Below, piece by piece: positions 8,661-16,491 of a stretch of 64,000 nucleotides of DNA. The stretch's first letter is position 1; every line of letters starts with the position of its first letter. The position numbers and the translations under genes are program-made. Source of the stretch: Parafrankia discariae (lineage in GTDB: Bacteria > Actinomycetota > Actinomycetes > Frankiales > Frankiaceae); the NCBI RefSeq assembly GCF_000373365.1, contig NZ_KB891213.1, forward strand, positions 166-64,165. The letters run 5' to 3'. The notes under the pieces were generated by a model. That model did no database searches and was not told the origin of the DNA. It saw nothing but the letters and a program-made list of their open reading frames with translations.

Positions 8661-9342
8661 GCACGTTCGGGGTGGTGACGGCCCCGCCGGTCCGCACGGC
8701 CCCGCCGGCCTGAGAGACCCCGCCGGCCCGCGCGGCGACGGACTCGATCGCCGCCGCCGCCTGGTCGAGCAGTTTCTCCCGGGACTGCGTCCCGTCCAGC
8801 TCGATGACGTTGTCGGCCCGGGCCATGGTCTTCTCGTAGCCGTCGGCCTGCTCGACGAGATGGGCGCGCAGCGCGGCCGGGGTGAGGACCCGGGTCCGGC
8901 GGTCGCCGCGGGCGACCATCCGCTCGTAGGCGAGCGCGGGCGGTACCCGCAGCCACAGCAGCGGATTTGGGCGGGGGAGCAGGGCCTCCATGTGCTCGAG
9001 CCAGGGCCGGTGCTGCTCCCCGTACGGCCCGCAGTGCACCTCCGAGGACTGGACCCACCGGTCGAAAAGCAGGTCGGGACGCCCGTCCGGGCCGGTGCGG
9101 TAGCGCAGCTGGGCGGAGAGCTCGATCAGGTGGGCCAGCCGCCGCACCGGGCCGGGGATGACCGTCTGGTGCAGGACGGTGTCGTCGGGCTCGGCGATCG
9201 CCCGGAAGATCTCCACGCACACCCGGGCCGGCCGGGTTCCGCGCAGTGGGCGCAGCACCGTCTCCAGGCCGCGGATGAGCGTGGTCTTTCCGGCTCCGTC
9301 GACACCCTCCACGGCCACGAGCAGTGGATCTCTCCGGCTCAT
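8626..9342 (-). CDS. Thymidylate-kinase-like P-loop nucleotide kinase
   Basis: A 238-residue protein starting LLVAVEGVDGAGKTTLIRGLE, a canonical Walker A of the dTMP kinase family. It also has a LLFDRWVQSSEVHCG segment where dTMP kinases have the DR[YW] motif, and a C-terminal ADNVIELDGTQ. The middle is divergent and longer than a housekeeping Tmk, so the true substrate may be another nucleotide. It is convergent with rpsA and divergent from a related gene at 9497, separated by 154 bp. The two proteins share the DRW motif, the Tyr-rich segment following it and the LRV-PPxxA/LRVSPEVA block, so they look like paralogues. ATG start at 9342. Confidence 0.75.
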   Translation of the reverse strand: MSRRDPLLVAVEGVDGAGKTTLIRGLETVLRPLRGTRPARVCVEIFRAIAEPDDTVLHQTVIPGPVRRLAHLIELSAQLRYRTGPDGRPDLLFDRWVQSSEVHCGPYGEQHRPWLEHMEALLPRPNPLLWLRVPPALAYERMVARGDRRTRVLTPAALRAHLVEQADGYEKTMARADNVIELDGTQSREKLLDQAAAAIESVAARAGGVSQAGGAVRTGGAVTTPNVLQGPWDVPHGP

Positions 9343-9496
9343 GCCCGAACTGTAGATCGCCGGCGACGGGCGTGTCCGCCGCTCGGGTGAGCGGGGCCGG
9401 CGCGGTGTTACGACGCCGTAAACGCGGCTGGCGGCTATTGCCGGTTCGCCCGACTGGTACCAGAATCGGGCCGCACAGCTCGCCGCGGGGCCGTCC

Positions 9497-10285
9497 GTGG
9501 TGGTGATTCGCCTCGGGATGCTCTTGGCCAGCGACGTCTTCGACCTCGGCGCCGCGCCGGCGCGTCCTTACGCGATGCTGGCCGTCGAGGGCCCGGCGGG
9601 GGCGGGGAAGCTCACCCTGGCGCGGCGGCTGACCGCGGCGCCGGCGGCGCTGCACCTGCCCCTGGCGGCACAGACCGACGCCGTGTTCCGGGACCTGATG
9701 CGGTGGCCGAGGGCCCGCGGTGAGCCGCTCGGCGCGGTGCCGGCGAGTCTCGTGCACGCCGCCCGCCTGATCGAGGCCGCCGTCCAGTTCCGGTACCAGG
9801 AGGAGTTCCTGGCGGGTTTCGACCTGGTGGTGGCCGACCGCTGGCTTCAGACCTGGGAGGTCTACTGCGGGGACATCGGCGACCACGCCGAGTGGTACCT
9901 GCAGATCGCCTCGTATGTGCCCGTCCCCGACCTCGTTCTCTACCTGCGCGTCTCACCCGAGGTGGCGGCCGCGCGGCTGGCCCGCCGGGCGGTGGCGCGG
10001 GAGTCGGTGGGGCTGGAGTCGGTGGCGCTGGAGTCGGTGGGGCCGGGGTCGGTGGGGCCGGTGGACGAGGCCGCGGTCCTGCGGGAGGCCGTCGAGGCGT
10101 GCGCGCGCTACGACGAGGTGATGTCCGCCGTCGACTGCGTCGTCGTCGACGCGGACGCGCCGGCCGCGGACGTGCTGGCGGAGGTGACCGGGATCCTGGA
10201 CGCCGTCGGGCTGCCGCGCCCGCCGATCCCCGGGCCGGGTGGCGAGGCGACCGGGCCCTGGCCGGGGCCGCTCAGGGAGGCGTGA
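9497..10285 (+). CDS. Divergent thymidylate-kinase-like protein with altered Walker A
   Basis: A 262-residue paralogue of the neighbouring kinase. Its P-loop reads VEGPAGAGKLTLARRL: the Lys is kept but the following Ser/Thr, which normally helps hold magnesium, is Leu. The DRW motif (VVADRWLQTWEVYCGD) is conserved, as is LYLRVSPEVAAARL. Residues around 170-190 are in-frame repeats (ESVGLESVALESVG), written in DNA at 10011-10062. A GTG at 9497 gives the longest form; the ATG at 9518 is an alternative. The gene is convergent with the P450 gene and overlaps its end by 14 bp. It could be a kinase with altered metal use or a non-catalytic homologue; nothing in the sequence decides this. Confidence 0.7.
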   Translation: MVVIRLGMLLASDVFDLGAAPARPYAMLAVEGPAGAGKLTLARRLTAAPAALHLPLAAQTDAVFRDLMRWPRARGEPLGAVPASLVHAARLIEAAVQFRYQEEFLAGFDLVVADRWLQTWEVYCGDIGDHAEWYLQIASYVPVPDLVLYLRVSPEVAAARLARRAVARESVGLESVALESVGPGSVGPVDEAAVLREAVEACARYDEVMSAVDCVVVDADAPAADVLAEVTGILDAVGLPRPPIPGPGGEATGPWPGPLREA

Positions 10286-11738
10286 AGCGCACCGGGAGCG
10301 CCGCGACCCCGCGCGTCCACACCGACGGGCGCCAGCGCAGGTCCCGCGGTTCGACGGCGAGCTCCAGATCGGGCAGCCGGTCCAGGAGCACCTCGATCGC
10401 CGTGGTCGCGATCGTCTCGGCCGCCATCTGGGCGGGGTAGGGGCAGCGGTGCTCGCCGTGGCCGAATGCCAGATGGGCGTGGTTGCCCGACGGGCGTCCG
10501 GTCGGCTGGGGCCGCGCCCACGGGTCGGAGTTCGCGGCCGACAGGCCGAACAGGAGCAGGTCGCCCGCGCGGATCCAGCGCCCGCCGAGCCGGACGTCGC
10601 GCCGGGCCCACCGGGCGACGAGGTTCTGGATCGGCGGGTCCGCCCACAGCACCTCGGCCATCGCGTCCCCCACGCTGAGCCGTCCGCCGGCCAGGTCGGT
10701 GGCGAACCGCGGGTCGGTCAGCATCAGCCGCAGCGTGTTCCCGATCCAGTCCGCGGTCGGCGCCTGACCGGCGATCAGCGTCGCCATGACGTCCTCGACG
10801 ACCTCTTCGTCGCGCAGGCCGGCCGGGTGGGTGAGCAGCGCCGACACCGCGTCGTCGCCCGGCTGCGCGCGGCGGCGGCGGACCACCCGGGTGAGCATCG
10901 CGTGGGCCCGGCGGCGCGCGTCGCGGGCTCCTGTCCCGCCGCTGACGAGCAGGGTCAGATCCCGGGCGAGCGCGGCCAGGTCGGTGTCGGGCAGCCCCCA
11001 CATCCCGGCCGCGACCATCGCCGGCAGCGGGCTGGCGTACTGGGTCATGAGCTCGGCGCGGCCGTCGCCGGCCAGCGCGTCGATCAGGGCGTCGGCGCCG
11101 CTGGCCGCCCGCGCCCGCAGACCGTGCGGCTCGAACATGCCGAGCACGTCGCCGACGGCGCCCAGCCGGCGGGCGTGGGCGGGCCCGTCGAGGGCCCGCA
11201 GCGACGGCCGCTGGCCGACCATCGACTGCAGCGGCCAGGCCGGCGGGACGCGGTCCCAGGCGTTCCAGATCCGGCAGTCCCGGCCGAACAGGGCCGGGGT
11301 GCCGGCCACGTAGACGACCTCGCGGTAGCCGAGCACCAGCCAGGCCGGGACGTCCCCCTCGAGCAGGACCGGGGCGACCGGGCCGTGCTCGTCGCGGATC
11401 CGCCGGTAGAACGCGGCGCGGTCGTCCCCGGGGCCGTCGGCCGGCAGCCGGACGGCGGTGGTGTGCGCCGGCCAGCGCGCACCGAGATCCGGTCGGGCCG
11501 GCGGGCGGGTGCCCGCCGCGCCGCGTACCGGCCCCCCGCGGGGTCCGCCGGGCGGGGGGCCGGGTGGTCCGGGCGCGGGCTCGCCGGAGGGGGTGTCCTC
11601 GGGCCCGCCGTGGCGGGTGGTCGGTGTCGGGCAGGACGCGCCGTACTGGCGCAGCGCGCCGAGCTGGCGGACGGCGCCGAGCGCGCGGGGCATGCCGCTC
11701 GCGCACGTGCCGAGCTGGCGGGGGTTGGGATGGGTCAT
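10272..11738 (-). CDS. Conservon-associated cytochrome P450 lacking the ExxR motif (CYP157-like), downstream copy
   Basis: A 488-residue protein with a disordered ~80-residue N-terminus and then a bacterial P450 fold. The haem loop FGHGEHRCPYPAQ contains the axial Cys, with Pro where most P450s have Gly after it. The I-helix reads LIAGQAPTADWIGN: Thr is kept but the acidic residue before it is Pro. The K-helix reads MAEVLWADPPIQN, so the Arg of ExxR is Trp. Loss of ExxR is known for the CYP157 family encoded in Streptomyces conservons. A GGAG lies seven bases before the ATG at 11738. The gene is last in conservon A, 58 bp after the other P450. Family call firm; catalytic activity uncertain. 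Confidence 0.85.
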   Translation of the reverse strand: MTHPNPRQLGTCASGMPRALGAVRQLGALRQYGASCPTPTTRHGGPEDTPSGEPAPGPPGPPPGGPRGGPVRGAAGTRPPARPDLGARWPAHTTAVRLPADGPGDDRAAFYRRIRDEHGPVAPVLLEGDVPAWLVLGYREVVYVAGTPALFGRDCRIWNAWDRVPPAWPLQSMVGQRPSLRALDGPAHARRLGAVGDVLGMFEPHGLRARAASGADALIDALAGDGRAELMTQYASPLPAMVAAGMWGLPDTDLAALARDLTLLVSGGTGARDARRRAHAMLTRVVRRRRAQPGDDAVSALLTHPAGLRDEEVVEDVMATLIAGQAPTADWIGNTLRLMLTDPRFATDLAGGRLSVGDAMAEVLWADPPIQNLVARWARRDVRLGGRWIRAGDLLLFGLSAANSDPWARPQPTGRPSGNHAHLAFGHGEHRCPYPAQMAAETIATTAIEVLLDRLPDLELAVEPRDLRWRPSVWTRGVAALPVRFTPP

Positions 11739-11796
11739 GTGCTGTCTCCGGCCTCCGGGTCAGCGTGGTGCCGCGCGGTGCGGCCTGTCGCGGTCC

Positions 11797-13176
11797 TCAC
11801 ACGGGACTGAACCGGACCGGCAGTGCCGTCAGAGCGCGGTTCCACGCGGTCCGCCGCCAGCCGAGGGCATCGGCCGGGACGGCGATCCACATGTTGGGCA
11901 GGCGGTCGAGGAGTGCCTCGACCGCGGTCCGGGTCACGACCTCGGCGATCTCCTGTGCGGGGTACGGGCAGCGGTGCTCGCCGTGGCCGAAGGACAGGTG
12001 GGCGCTGTTGGCGCTGGTCCCGGTACCCGGGTGGGCGTCCGGGGCGCGGCCGCGGCGGACCTGCGGATCGGCGTTGCCGGCCCCGAGCCCGAGCGCGATC
12101 ATGTCGCCGGCCTCGATGCGCTGCCCGCCGAGCTGGGTGTTGCGGGTCGCCCACCGTCCGGCGACGACCTGCATCGGCGTGTCCTCCCACAGGACCTGGT
12201 TCAGCGCCTGCATGACGCTGCGCCGCCCGCCGGACAGGTCGAGGGCGAACGACCCGTCGGTGAGCAGAAGGCGCAGCGAGTTGCCGATCCAGCCGGCGAC
12301 CGCGCGCACGCCGAACCCGAACACCACGGCCAGGTCCTCGACGACCTCCTCGTCGTCGAGCCCGGCCGGGTGGACGATCAGGCGCGAGACGATGTCGTCG
12401 TCGGGATGCTCGCGCCGGTCGGCGAGCAGCCACCGCAGCCGGTCCCGGACCCGCTGGTGGCCCTCGGCCGCGTCCGGGCCGTCGTCGATCAGGACGATCA
12501 GATCGTGCACCAGGCCCGCGGTGTCGACCTCGGGCGGCCCGCACAGCGACGCCAGGACGAGCGCGGGCACCCGGTGCGCGAACGAGTCGATCAGATCGGT
12601 CTCCCCGCGCCCGGCGAAGGCGTCGATCACGTCGTCGGTGATCTCCTCGGCGCGGGCCCGGAGCTCGAAGAGGTCCACCGCGCCGAGGACGTCCTGGACG
12701 GCGGTGTAGCGCCGGCGGTGTTCCGCCCCCTCGGCGCGAAGCATGGACGGTCGGTGCCCGACACCGGGCAGGGCGGCCCAGTCGGGCGGGACGTCGTCCC
12801 AGCCGGCCCAGTGCCGCGGGTCACGGGCGAAGATCTCCGGATGGCTCAGGACGTAGTGCAGCTCCCGGTAGCCGAGGACCAGCCAGGCGGGCAGGCCGCC
12901 GTCGAGCAGCACGGGCGCGACGGCGCCGTGCTCCCGCCGCAGGTCGCGGTAGGCCCGCGTCGGCCCGCGCTGGAACTGCGCCTCGCCCAGGTGGCAGGGC
13001 GGGGTCCGGCCGCCGGCCGGCCGCTCCCGGGCCGTGCCGGTCGGCTCGCGAAGCGACTCCCGTGGATCACGCAGTGGCTCACGCGGCTCGCGCAGCGGCT
13101 CGCGAGCCGGCCGGCGAAGCGGTTCGCGGGCCGGTTCGCGGGCTGGTTCGCGAGCCGGCCCGCGGGCAGTCGTCAT
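11797..13176 (-). CDS. Conservon-associated cytochrome P450 lacking ExxR and the I-helix acid-alcohol pair
   Basis: A 459-residue P450-like protein. The haem-ligand loop FGHGEHRCPYPAQ is intact and identical to that of the next gene. The K-helix is LNQVLWEDTPMQVV, so both Glu and Arg of ExxR are replaced (Gln, Trp). The I-helix reads FGFGVRAVAGWIGN, with neither the acidic residue nor the Thr used for oxygen activation. The first ~50 residues are Arg-Glu-Pro repeats. Its ATG (13174-13176) overlaps the cvnD stop as ATGA, so translation is coupled to the GTPase gene, the usual place of cvnE P450s. It may be a haem-binding sensor or redox partner rather than a monooxygenase; that is inference. 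Confidence 0.85.
   Translation of the reverse strand: MTTARGPAREPAREPAREPLRRPAREPLREPREPLRDPRESLREPTGTARERPAGGRTPPCHLGEAQFQRGPTRAYRDLRREHGAVAPVLLDGGLPAWLVLGYRELHYVLSHPEIFARDPRHWAGWDDVPPDWAALPGVGHRPSMLRAEGAEHRRRYTAVQDVLGAVDLFELRARAEEITDDVIDAFAGRGETDLIDSFAHRVPALVLASLCGPPEVDTAGLVHDLIVLIDDGPDAAEGHQRVRDRLRWLLADRREHPDDDIVSRLIVHPAGLDDEEVVEDLAVVFGFGVRAVAGWIGNSLRLLLTDGSFALDLSGGRRSVMQALNQVLWEDTPMQVVAGRWATRNTQLGGQRIEAGDMIALGLGAGNADPQVRRGRAPDAHPGTGTSANSAHLSFGHGEHRCPYPAQEIAEVVTRTAVEALLDRLPNMWIAVPADALGWRRTAWNRALTALPVRFSPV
13035..13170. repeat. In-frame Arg-Glu-Pro repeat tract at the start of the P450 gene
   Basis: Degenerate 12- and 15-bp units (GCGAGCCGG / CGCAGCGGCTC types) encode REPAREPLREP-like repeats covering most of the first 50 residues of the P450 at 11797-13176. 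The tract lies outside the conserved P450 fold. Confidence 0.7.
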
Positions 13177-13793
13177 GACGCCTCCGCCGCCTGTGCCTCA
13201 CGGGCCGCCGACAGCTCGCAGAGGTGACGCACGAGGGTGATCAGCACGTCCTTGCTGGACGACCGGTGGCGGGCGTCGCAGTCGATCACCGGGACGTCCG
13301 GTGACAGCGAGAGCGCCTCGCGCAGGTCGTCCAGTGAGTGCTCGGGGGAGCCGAAGTTGTTCCGGGCCACGATGAAGGGCATCCGGTGGTGTTCGAGCCG
13401 GTCGATCGCGTACCAGGAGTCGGAGACCCGCCGGGTGTCGACGAGCACCACCGCCCCGAGCGTCCCCGCGAACAGCCGTTCCCACAGGAACCAGAACCGT
13501 TCCTGCCCGGGGGCGCCGAACAGGTAGAGCACCATCTCGGCGTCCAGGCTGATCCGCCCGAAGTCGAACGCGACGGTGGTCGTGTTCTTCTCCTGGACGT
13601 CGTCGTTGTCGTCGATGCCGACACCGGCCTCGGTCATCACCTCCTCCGTGCTCAGCGGCCGGATCTCGCTGACCGAACGGACCATCGTGGTCTTGCCCAC
13701 ACCGAAACCACCGACGATCACGATCTTGACGCCGTCCCGGGCCGTGGTCTGCAGCGGCGGCCGGGCGGCGGGCTCAGAGCTTCTGGAGTCCAA
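13173..13793 (-). CDS. cvnD: CvnD, conservon Ras/Rab-like small GTPase
   Basis: A 206-residue GTP-binding protein. KIVIVGGFGVGKTTMVRS is the P-loop, STEEVMTEAG lies in the switch region, TTVAFDFGRI carries the switch-I Thr and DFG-type block, and APGQERFWFLW corresponds to the DxxGQ G3 motif. NNFG occupies the G4 position. This is the CvnD family (ATP/GTP-binding proteins of conservons), expected to act at the membrane with CvnA-C as a heterotrimer-like signalling complex. The start overlaps the end of cvnC by 20 bp and the stop overlaps the P450 start by 4 bp, so the whole set is translationally coupled. Very similar in layout to the second CvnD at 39268. Confidence 0.92.
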   Translation of the reverse strand: MDSRSSEPAARPPLQTTARDGVKIVIVGGFGVGKTTMVRSVSEIRPLSTEEVMTEAGVGIDDNDDVQEKNTTTVAFDFGRISLDAEMVLYLFGAPGQERFWFLWERLFAGTLGAVVLVDTRRVSDSWYAIDRLEHHRMPFIVARNNFGSPEHSLDDLREALSLSPDVPVIDCDARHRSSSKDVLITLVRHLCELSAAREAQAAEAS

Positions 13794-14133
13794 CGAGCAC
13801 CTGCTTCAGGAACGCGGGATCGGGCAGTTGCGAGGGGTCGTTCGGGGTCGAGGGGTGGCGGGCCGAGATCCGGCCCCGCTCGAGCAGATCGGACAGCAGG
13901 ATCTTCACGATGCTCACCGGCAGCCTCAGGTCCGCCGACAGCTCGACCACCGCGGTCGGCGCGCGGCAGACCCGCAGGATCCGGACGTGTTCGGACTGCA
14001 TCCCGGGCGTCGGCTCGCTCCTGCTCGTGACGAGCGTGACGAGGTCGAAGGCGGTGTCCCCGGCCCGGCTGCGGCCGCCGGTGACGGTGTACAGACGGTC
14101 CGGGTCCTCGCTGTCGACGAGCCGGCGGATCAT
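13774..14133 (-). CDS. cvnC: CvnC, DUF742 conservon protein
   Basis: A 119-residue DUF742 protein with a winged-helix-like C-terminal half: HVRILRVCRAPTAVVELSAD, LRLPVSIVKILLSDLLERG and FLKQVLVGLQKL. These match CvnC proteins, small components of conservons thought to bind the CvnA/CvnD pair. The open frame runs further upstream, but the ATG at 14133 overlaps the cvnB stop as ATGA and precedes the conserved region, so it is chosen. The last 20 bases overlap cvnD. Confidence 0.9.
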   Translation of the reverse strand: MIRRLVDSEDPDRLYTVTGGRSRAGDTAFDLVTLVTSRSEPTPGMQSEHVRILRVCRAPTAVVELSADLRLPVSIVKILLSDLLERGRISARHPSTPNDPSQLPDPAFLKQVLVGLQKL

Positions 14134-14549
14134 GGCAGTAGCACGGACTGGACGGGATCGCGTGGCGCCGCGCTCAGGTACTCGCCGATCTGTTCGACGA
14201 GCTCGCTCATGTTGTGGCCGATGATGCCGGCGTCGGCGTCGTCGGTGGCGATCACCGCGAGGTGCGCGCCCTGGCCGGCGTCGACGATGAACAGCAACCC
14301 GCCGTGGTACTCGGTCATCGACTGCCGCACGCCGCCGGTACCGTCCCCGAACTCGATGGACGCCCCGTGCGCGAGGCTCTGGATCCCCGACGCGATCGCG
14401 GAGAGTTGGTCGGCCTGGTCGATGCTCAGGCCGGACGAGCGGCACAGCTTGAGCCCGTCCCTGGAGAGCACCAGGGCGTGGCGGGTCCCCGGGGTGCGGG
14501 CGAGGAGGTTTTCCAGCAACCAGTCGAGATCGCGCTCAGTGGTGTTCAT
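14130..14549 (-). CDS. cvnB: CvnB, roadblock/LC7-domain conservon protein
   Basis: A 139-residue roadblock/LC7 protein. The core is LDWLLENLLARTPGTRHALVLS, then DGLKLCRSSGL, DQLSAIASGIQSLAHGAS and HLAVIATDDADAGIIGHNM, the standard CvnB pattern. Roadblock proteins act as regulators of Ras-like GTPases, which fits the nearby cvnD. I chose the ATG at 14549 (MNTTERDLDWLL); an in-frame ATG at 14636 would add 29 poorly conserved residues. It overlaps cvnC by 4 bp. Confidence 0.9.
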   Translation of the reverse strand: MNTTERDLDWLLENLLARTPGTRHALVLSRDGLKLCRSSGLSIDQADQLSAIASGIQSLAHGASIEFGDGTGGVRQSMTEYHGGLLFIVDAGQGAHLAVIATDDADAGIIGHNMSELVEQIGEYLSAAPRDPVQSVLLP

Positions 14550-14652
14550 CGGGATCGCGGGGCACCGGGCGGGTGGGTCCCATCCGGTCGTGCCCCTGCC
14601 TCCAATCAGGTCGTCCAGTGCTGTGCTGGTCGTCATACGGGGCGCTGGTGGG

Positions 14653-16491
14653 TCACGTGTCCCGCTGGTCCGGCTCGCCGGTGCCGTCGGGGACGTCCGC
14701 CTCCCCGGGGGCCGCCGGCGGGCGGGCCGTGGTGCCGGTGGTGGCCGCGGTGACCAGGGCCCCCGCGCGTCCGGGCACCGGTCCGGTGGACCGGGCGTGG
14801 CCCGTTCCGGCGGCGCGCATCGCCCGGCGGAAGGCGGCGAAGTTCGCGCTGGAGTTACGGCGCGGCCGGTGGGTGCGCGGCGGCGCCGCGAGCAGGGCCG
14901 CGGCGCGGGCGCTCGCCGCGAGGGACTGCCCACGCTCGCGCTTGGGCAGGATCAGCGGCGGGGCGGCGCCCGCCTCGTCGCTCCCGTCGGCGTCGGCGTC
15001 CGTGTCCAGGGCCGGGCCCGGGACGGCGCTCGCGACCGTGGTCGCGTCCGATGCCGGCTCGCGGGCCGCCCCGGCTCCGCGCGTCGCGGCGCCGGCCGGG
15101 CCGGCCGGGCCGGCGTCCGCGCGGGTGGGGCTGGCGGCGTCCAGCCGGGCGGGGTGCTCCGGCGTCCGCTGGGGTAGCGAGATGAACTCGGTGACCGGGT
15201 CGACCGCGGCTCGCGCCGTGGCCGTCCCCGCCGCGCTTCCCAGCTTCCCGGTGGCTCCCGCGCTCGTCGCGTTCGCCCCGGGAGGGAGGACCGCCGGCAG
15301 CCGCGACGGCACGACCGTGGGCAGCCCGGCGGTGACCGTGTCCGCGGAGTCCGCGACCGCCGGCGGCGCGACGACCGACCGCGGCGCCGTGATGAGCTGG
15401 CGCGGAATCATGACGACGACCCCGGTGCCGCCGCGCGAGGACGGCCGGAAGGACACCGTCAGGCCGTGCTTGCGGGCGAGGACGCCGACCACGGCCAGGC
15501 CGAGCCGCGTACCGGACAGCGTGGTCAGGTCGAGGGCCTCCGCCGACACCGCGCGTTCGGCCCGCTCGAGGGCGGCCGGCCCCATGACCAGACCGCCGTC
15601 CTCGATGGTGATGACGACCCCGGCCTGTACCTCCTCGACGTAGACATGCACCTCCTCGGACGGCGGGGAGAAGCTGGTCGCGTTGTCCATCAGCTCGGCG
15701 AGAGCGTGCATGATCCCCTCGGCCGCGTAGCCGACCACCGCGACCGCGCTCACCGAGTGCAGGCGGACCCGCTGGTAGGCGCTGATCCGTCCCATGGAGC
15801 CCCGCAGGAGGCTCTCCATCACGATCGGCTTGGTCCACCGGCGCCCGGAACGCCCGCCGGTGAGGACGGCGATGCTGTCCGCGAGCCGGCCGGCCTGGGC
15901 GGTGAGGTGGTCGAGCCGGAGCAGGTCACCGAGGACCTCCTCACTGTGCCGTTCCTCCATGGCCCGCAGGTCGGCGAGCATGCTGGTGCTCAGCGCCTGC
16001 ATCCGGCCGGCCGCGTTCGCGCAGGCCGCCATGGCCGCGGCGCGCATCCGCTCGCCGCGGCCGACCTCCTCCGCGACGGTGCGCAGGATGTGCTGGTGCG
16101 TGCCCTCGGTGCCGCGCGGGGCCTCCCCGAGCGCCGCCTGGACGGACGCCCCCTCGCGCAGGCGTTCCACCACCGCCGGGAGGACCTCGCGGGCGAGCCG
16201 CTCGGTCTGCGCGGCCGAGCGGCTGGCGCGGGTCTCGAGCGCGACGACCCGGCCGCGCAGCTCCCGCGCGGTCTGCCGGTTGCGGACGGCCACGGTGCTG
16301 GCGAAGCCGACGAGCAGTGCGGCGACCGAGACGCAGAACAGGATCGCGCCGCGGCCCTCCGCCGGCGACACGGCCGCCGCGACCAGGCCGATGACCATGA
16401 CGACGAGCACGGCCGCGGCCGGCGGCACGATCAGGTCCCGGGCCGTCGGTGGTCGCTGTACCTGATGACGAGCGATTGCGTGTTCTGACAT
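14653..16491 (-). CDS. cvnA: CvnA, membrane histidine-kinase-like sensor of conservon A
   Basis: A 612-residue sensor. Two adjacent membrane segments lie near residues 22-42 and 48-70, with only a short external loop. A dimerisation/H-box-like helix (LLRLDHLTAQAGRLADS) precedes a HATPase domain: N-box AELMDNATSFSPP, G1 IEDGGLVMGP and G2 TRLGLAVVGVLARKHGL. The last ~220 residues are Ala/Pro/Gly-rich and disordered. This is the nitrate/kinase-like CvnA family, first gene of conservons; no response regulator is encoded nearby, as expected. ATG start at 16491; a long gene-free leader lies upstream. Spacing to cvnB is 103 bp, the only notable gap among the conservon core genes. Confidence 0.92.
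   Translation of the reverse strand: MSEHAIARHQVQRPPTARDLIVPPAAAVLVVMVIGLVAAAVSPAEGRGAILFCVSVAALLVGFASTVAVRNRQTARELRGRVVALETRASRSAAQTERLAREVLPAVVERLREGASVQAALGEAPRGTEGTHQHILRTVAEEVGRGERMRAAAMAACANAAGRMQALSTSMLADLRAMEERHSEEVLGDLLRLDHLTAQAGRLADSIAVLTGGRSGRRWTKPIVMESLLRGSMGRISAYQRVRLHSVSAVAVVGYAAEGIMHALAELMDNATSFSPPSEEVHVYVEEVQAGVVITIEDGGLVMGPAALERAERAVSAEALDLTTLSGTRLGLAVVGVLARKHGLTVSFRPSSRGGTGVVVMIPRQLITAPRSVVAPPAVADSADTVTAGLPTVVPSRLPAVLPPGANATSAGATGKLGSAAGTATARAAVDPVTEFISLPQRTPEHPARLDAASPTRADAGPAGPAGAATRGAGAAREPASDATTVASAVPGPALDTDADADGSDEAGAAPPLILPKRERGQSLAASARAAALLAAPPRTHRPRRNSSANFAAFRRAMRAAGTGHARSTGPVPGRAGALVTAATTGTTARPPAAPGEADVPDGTGEPDQRDT

Noticed and set aside
6356-9886. A 1176-codon open frame on the minus strand across rpsA
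   Set aside because: It is antisense to the unmistakable rpsA and neighbouring kinase genes and has no recognisable domain; it is a high-GC artefact.
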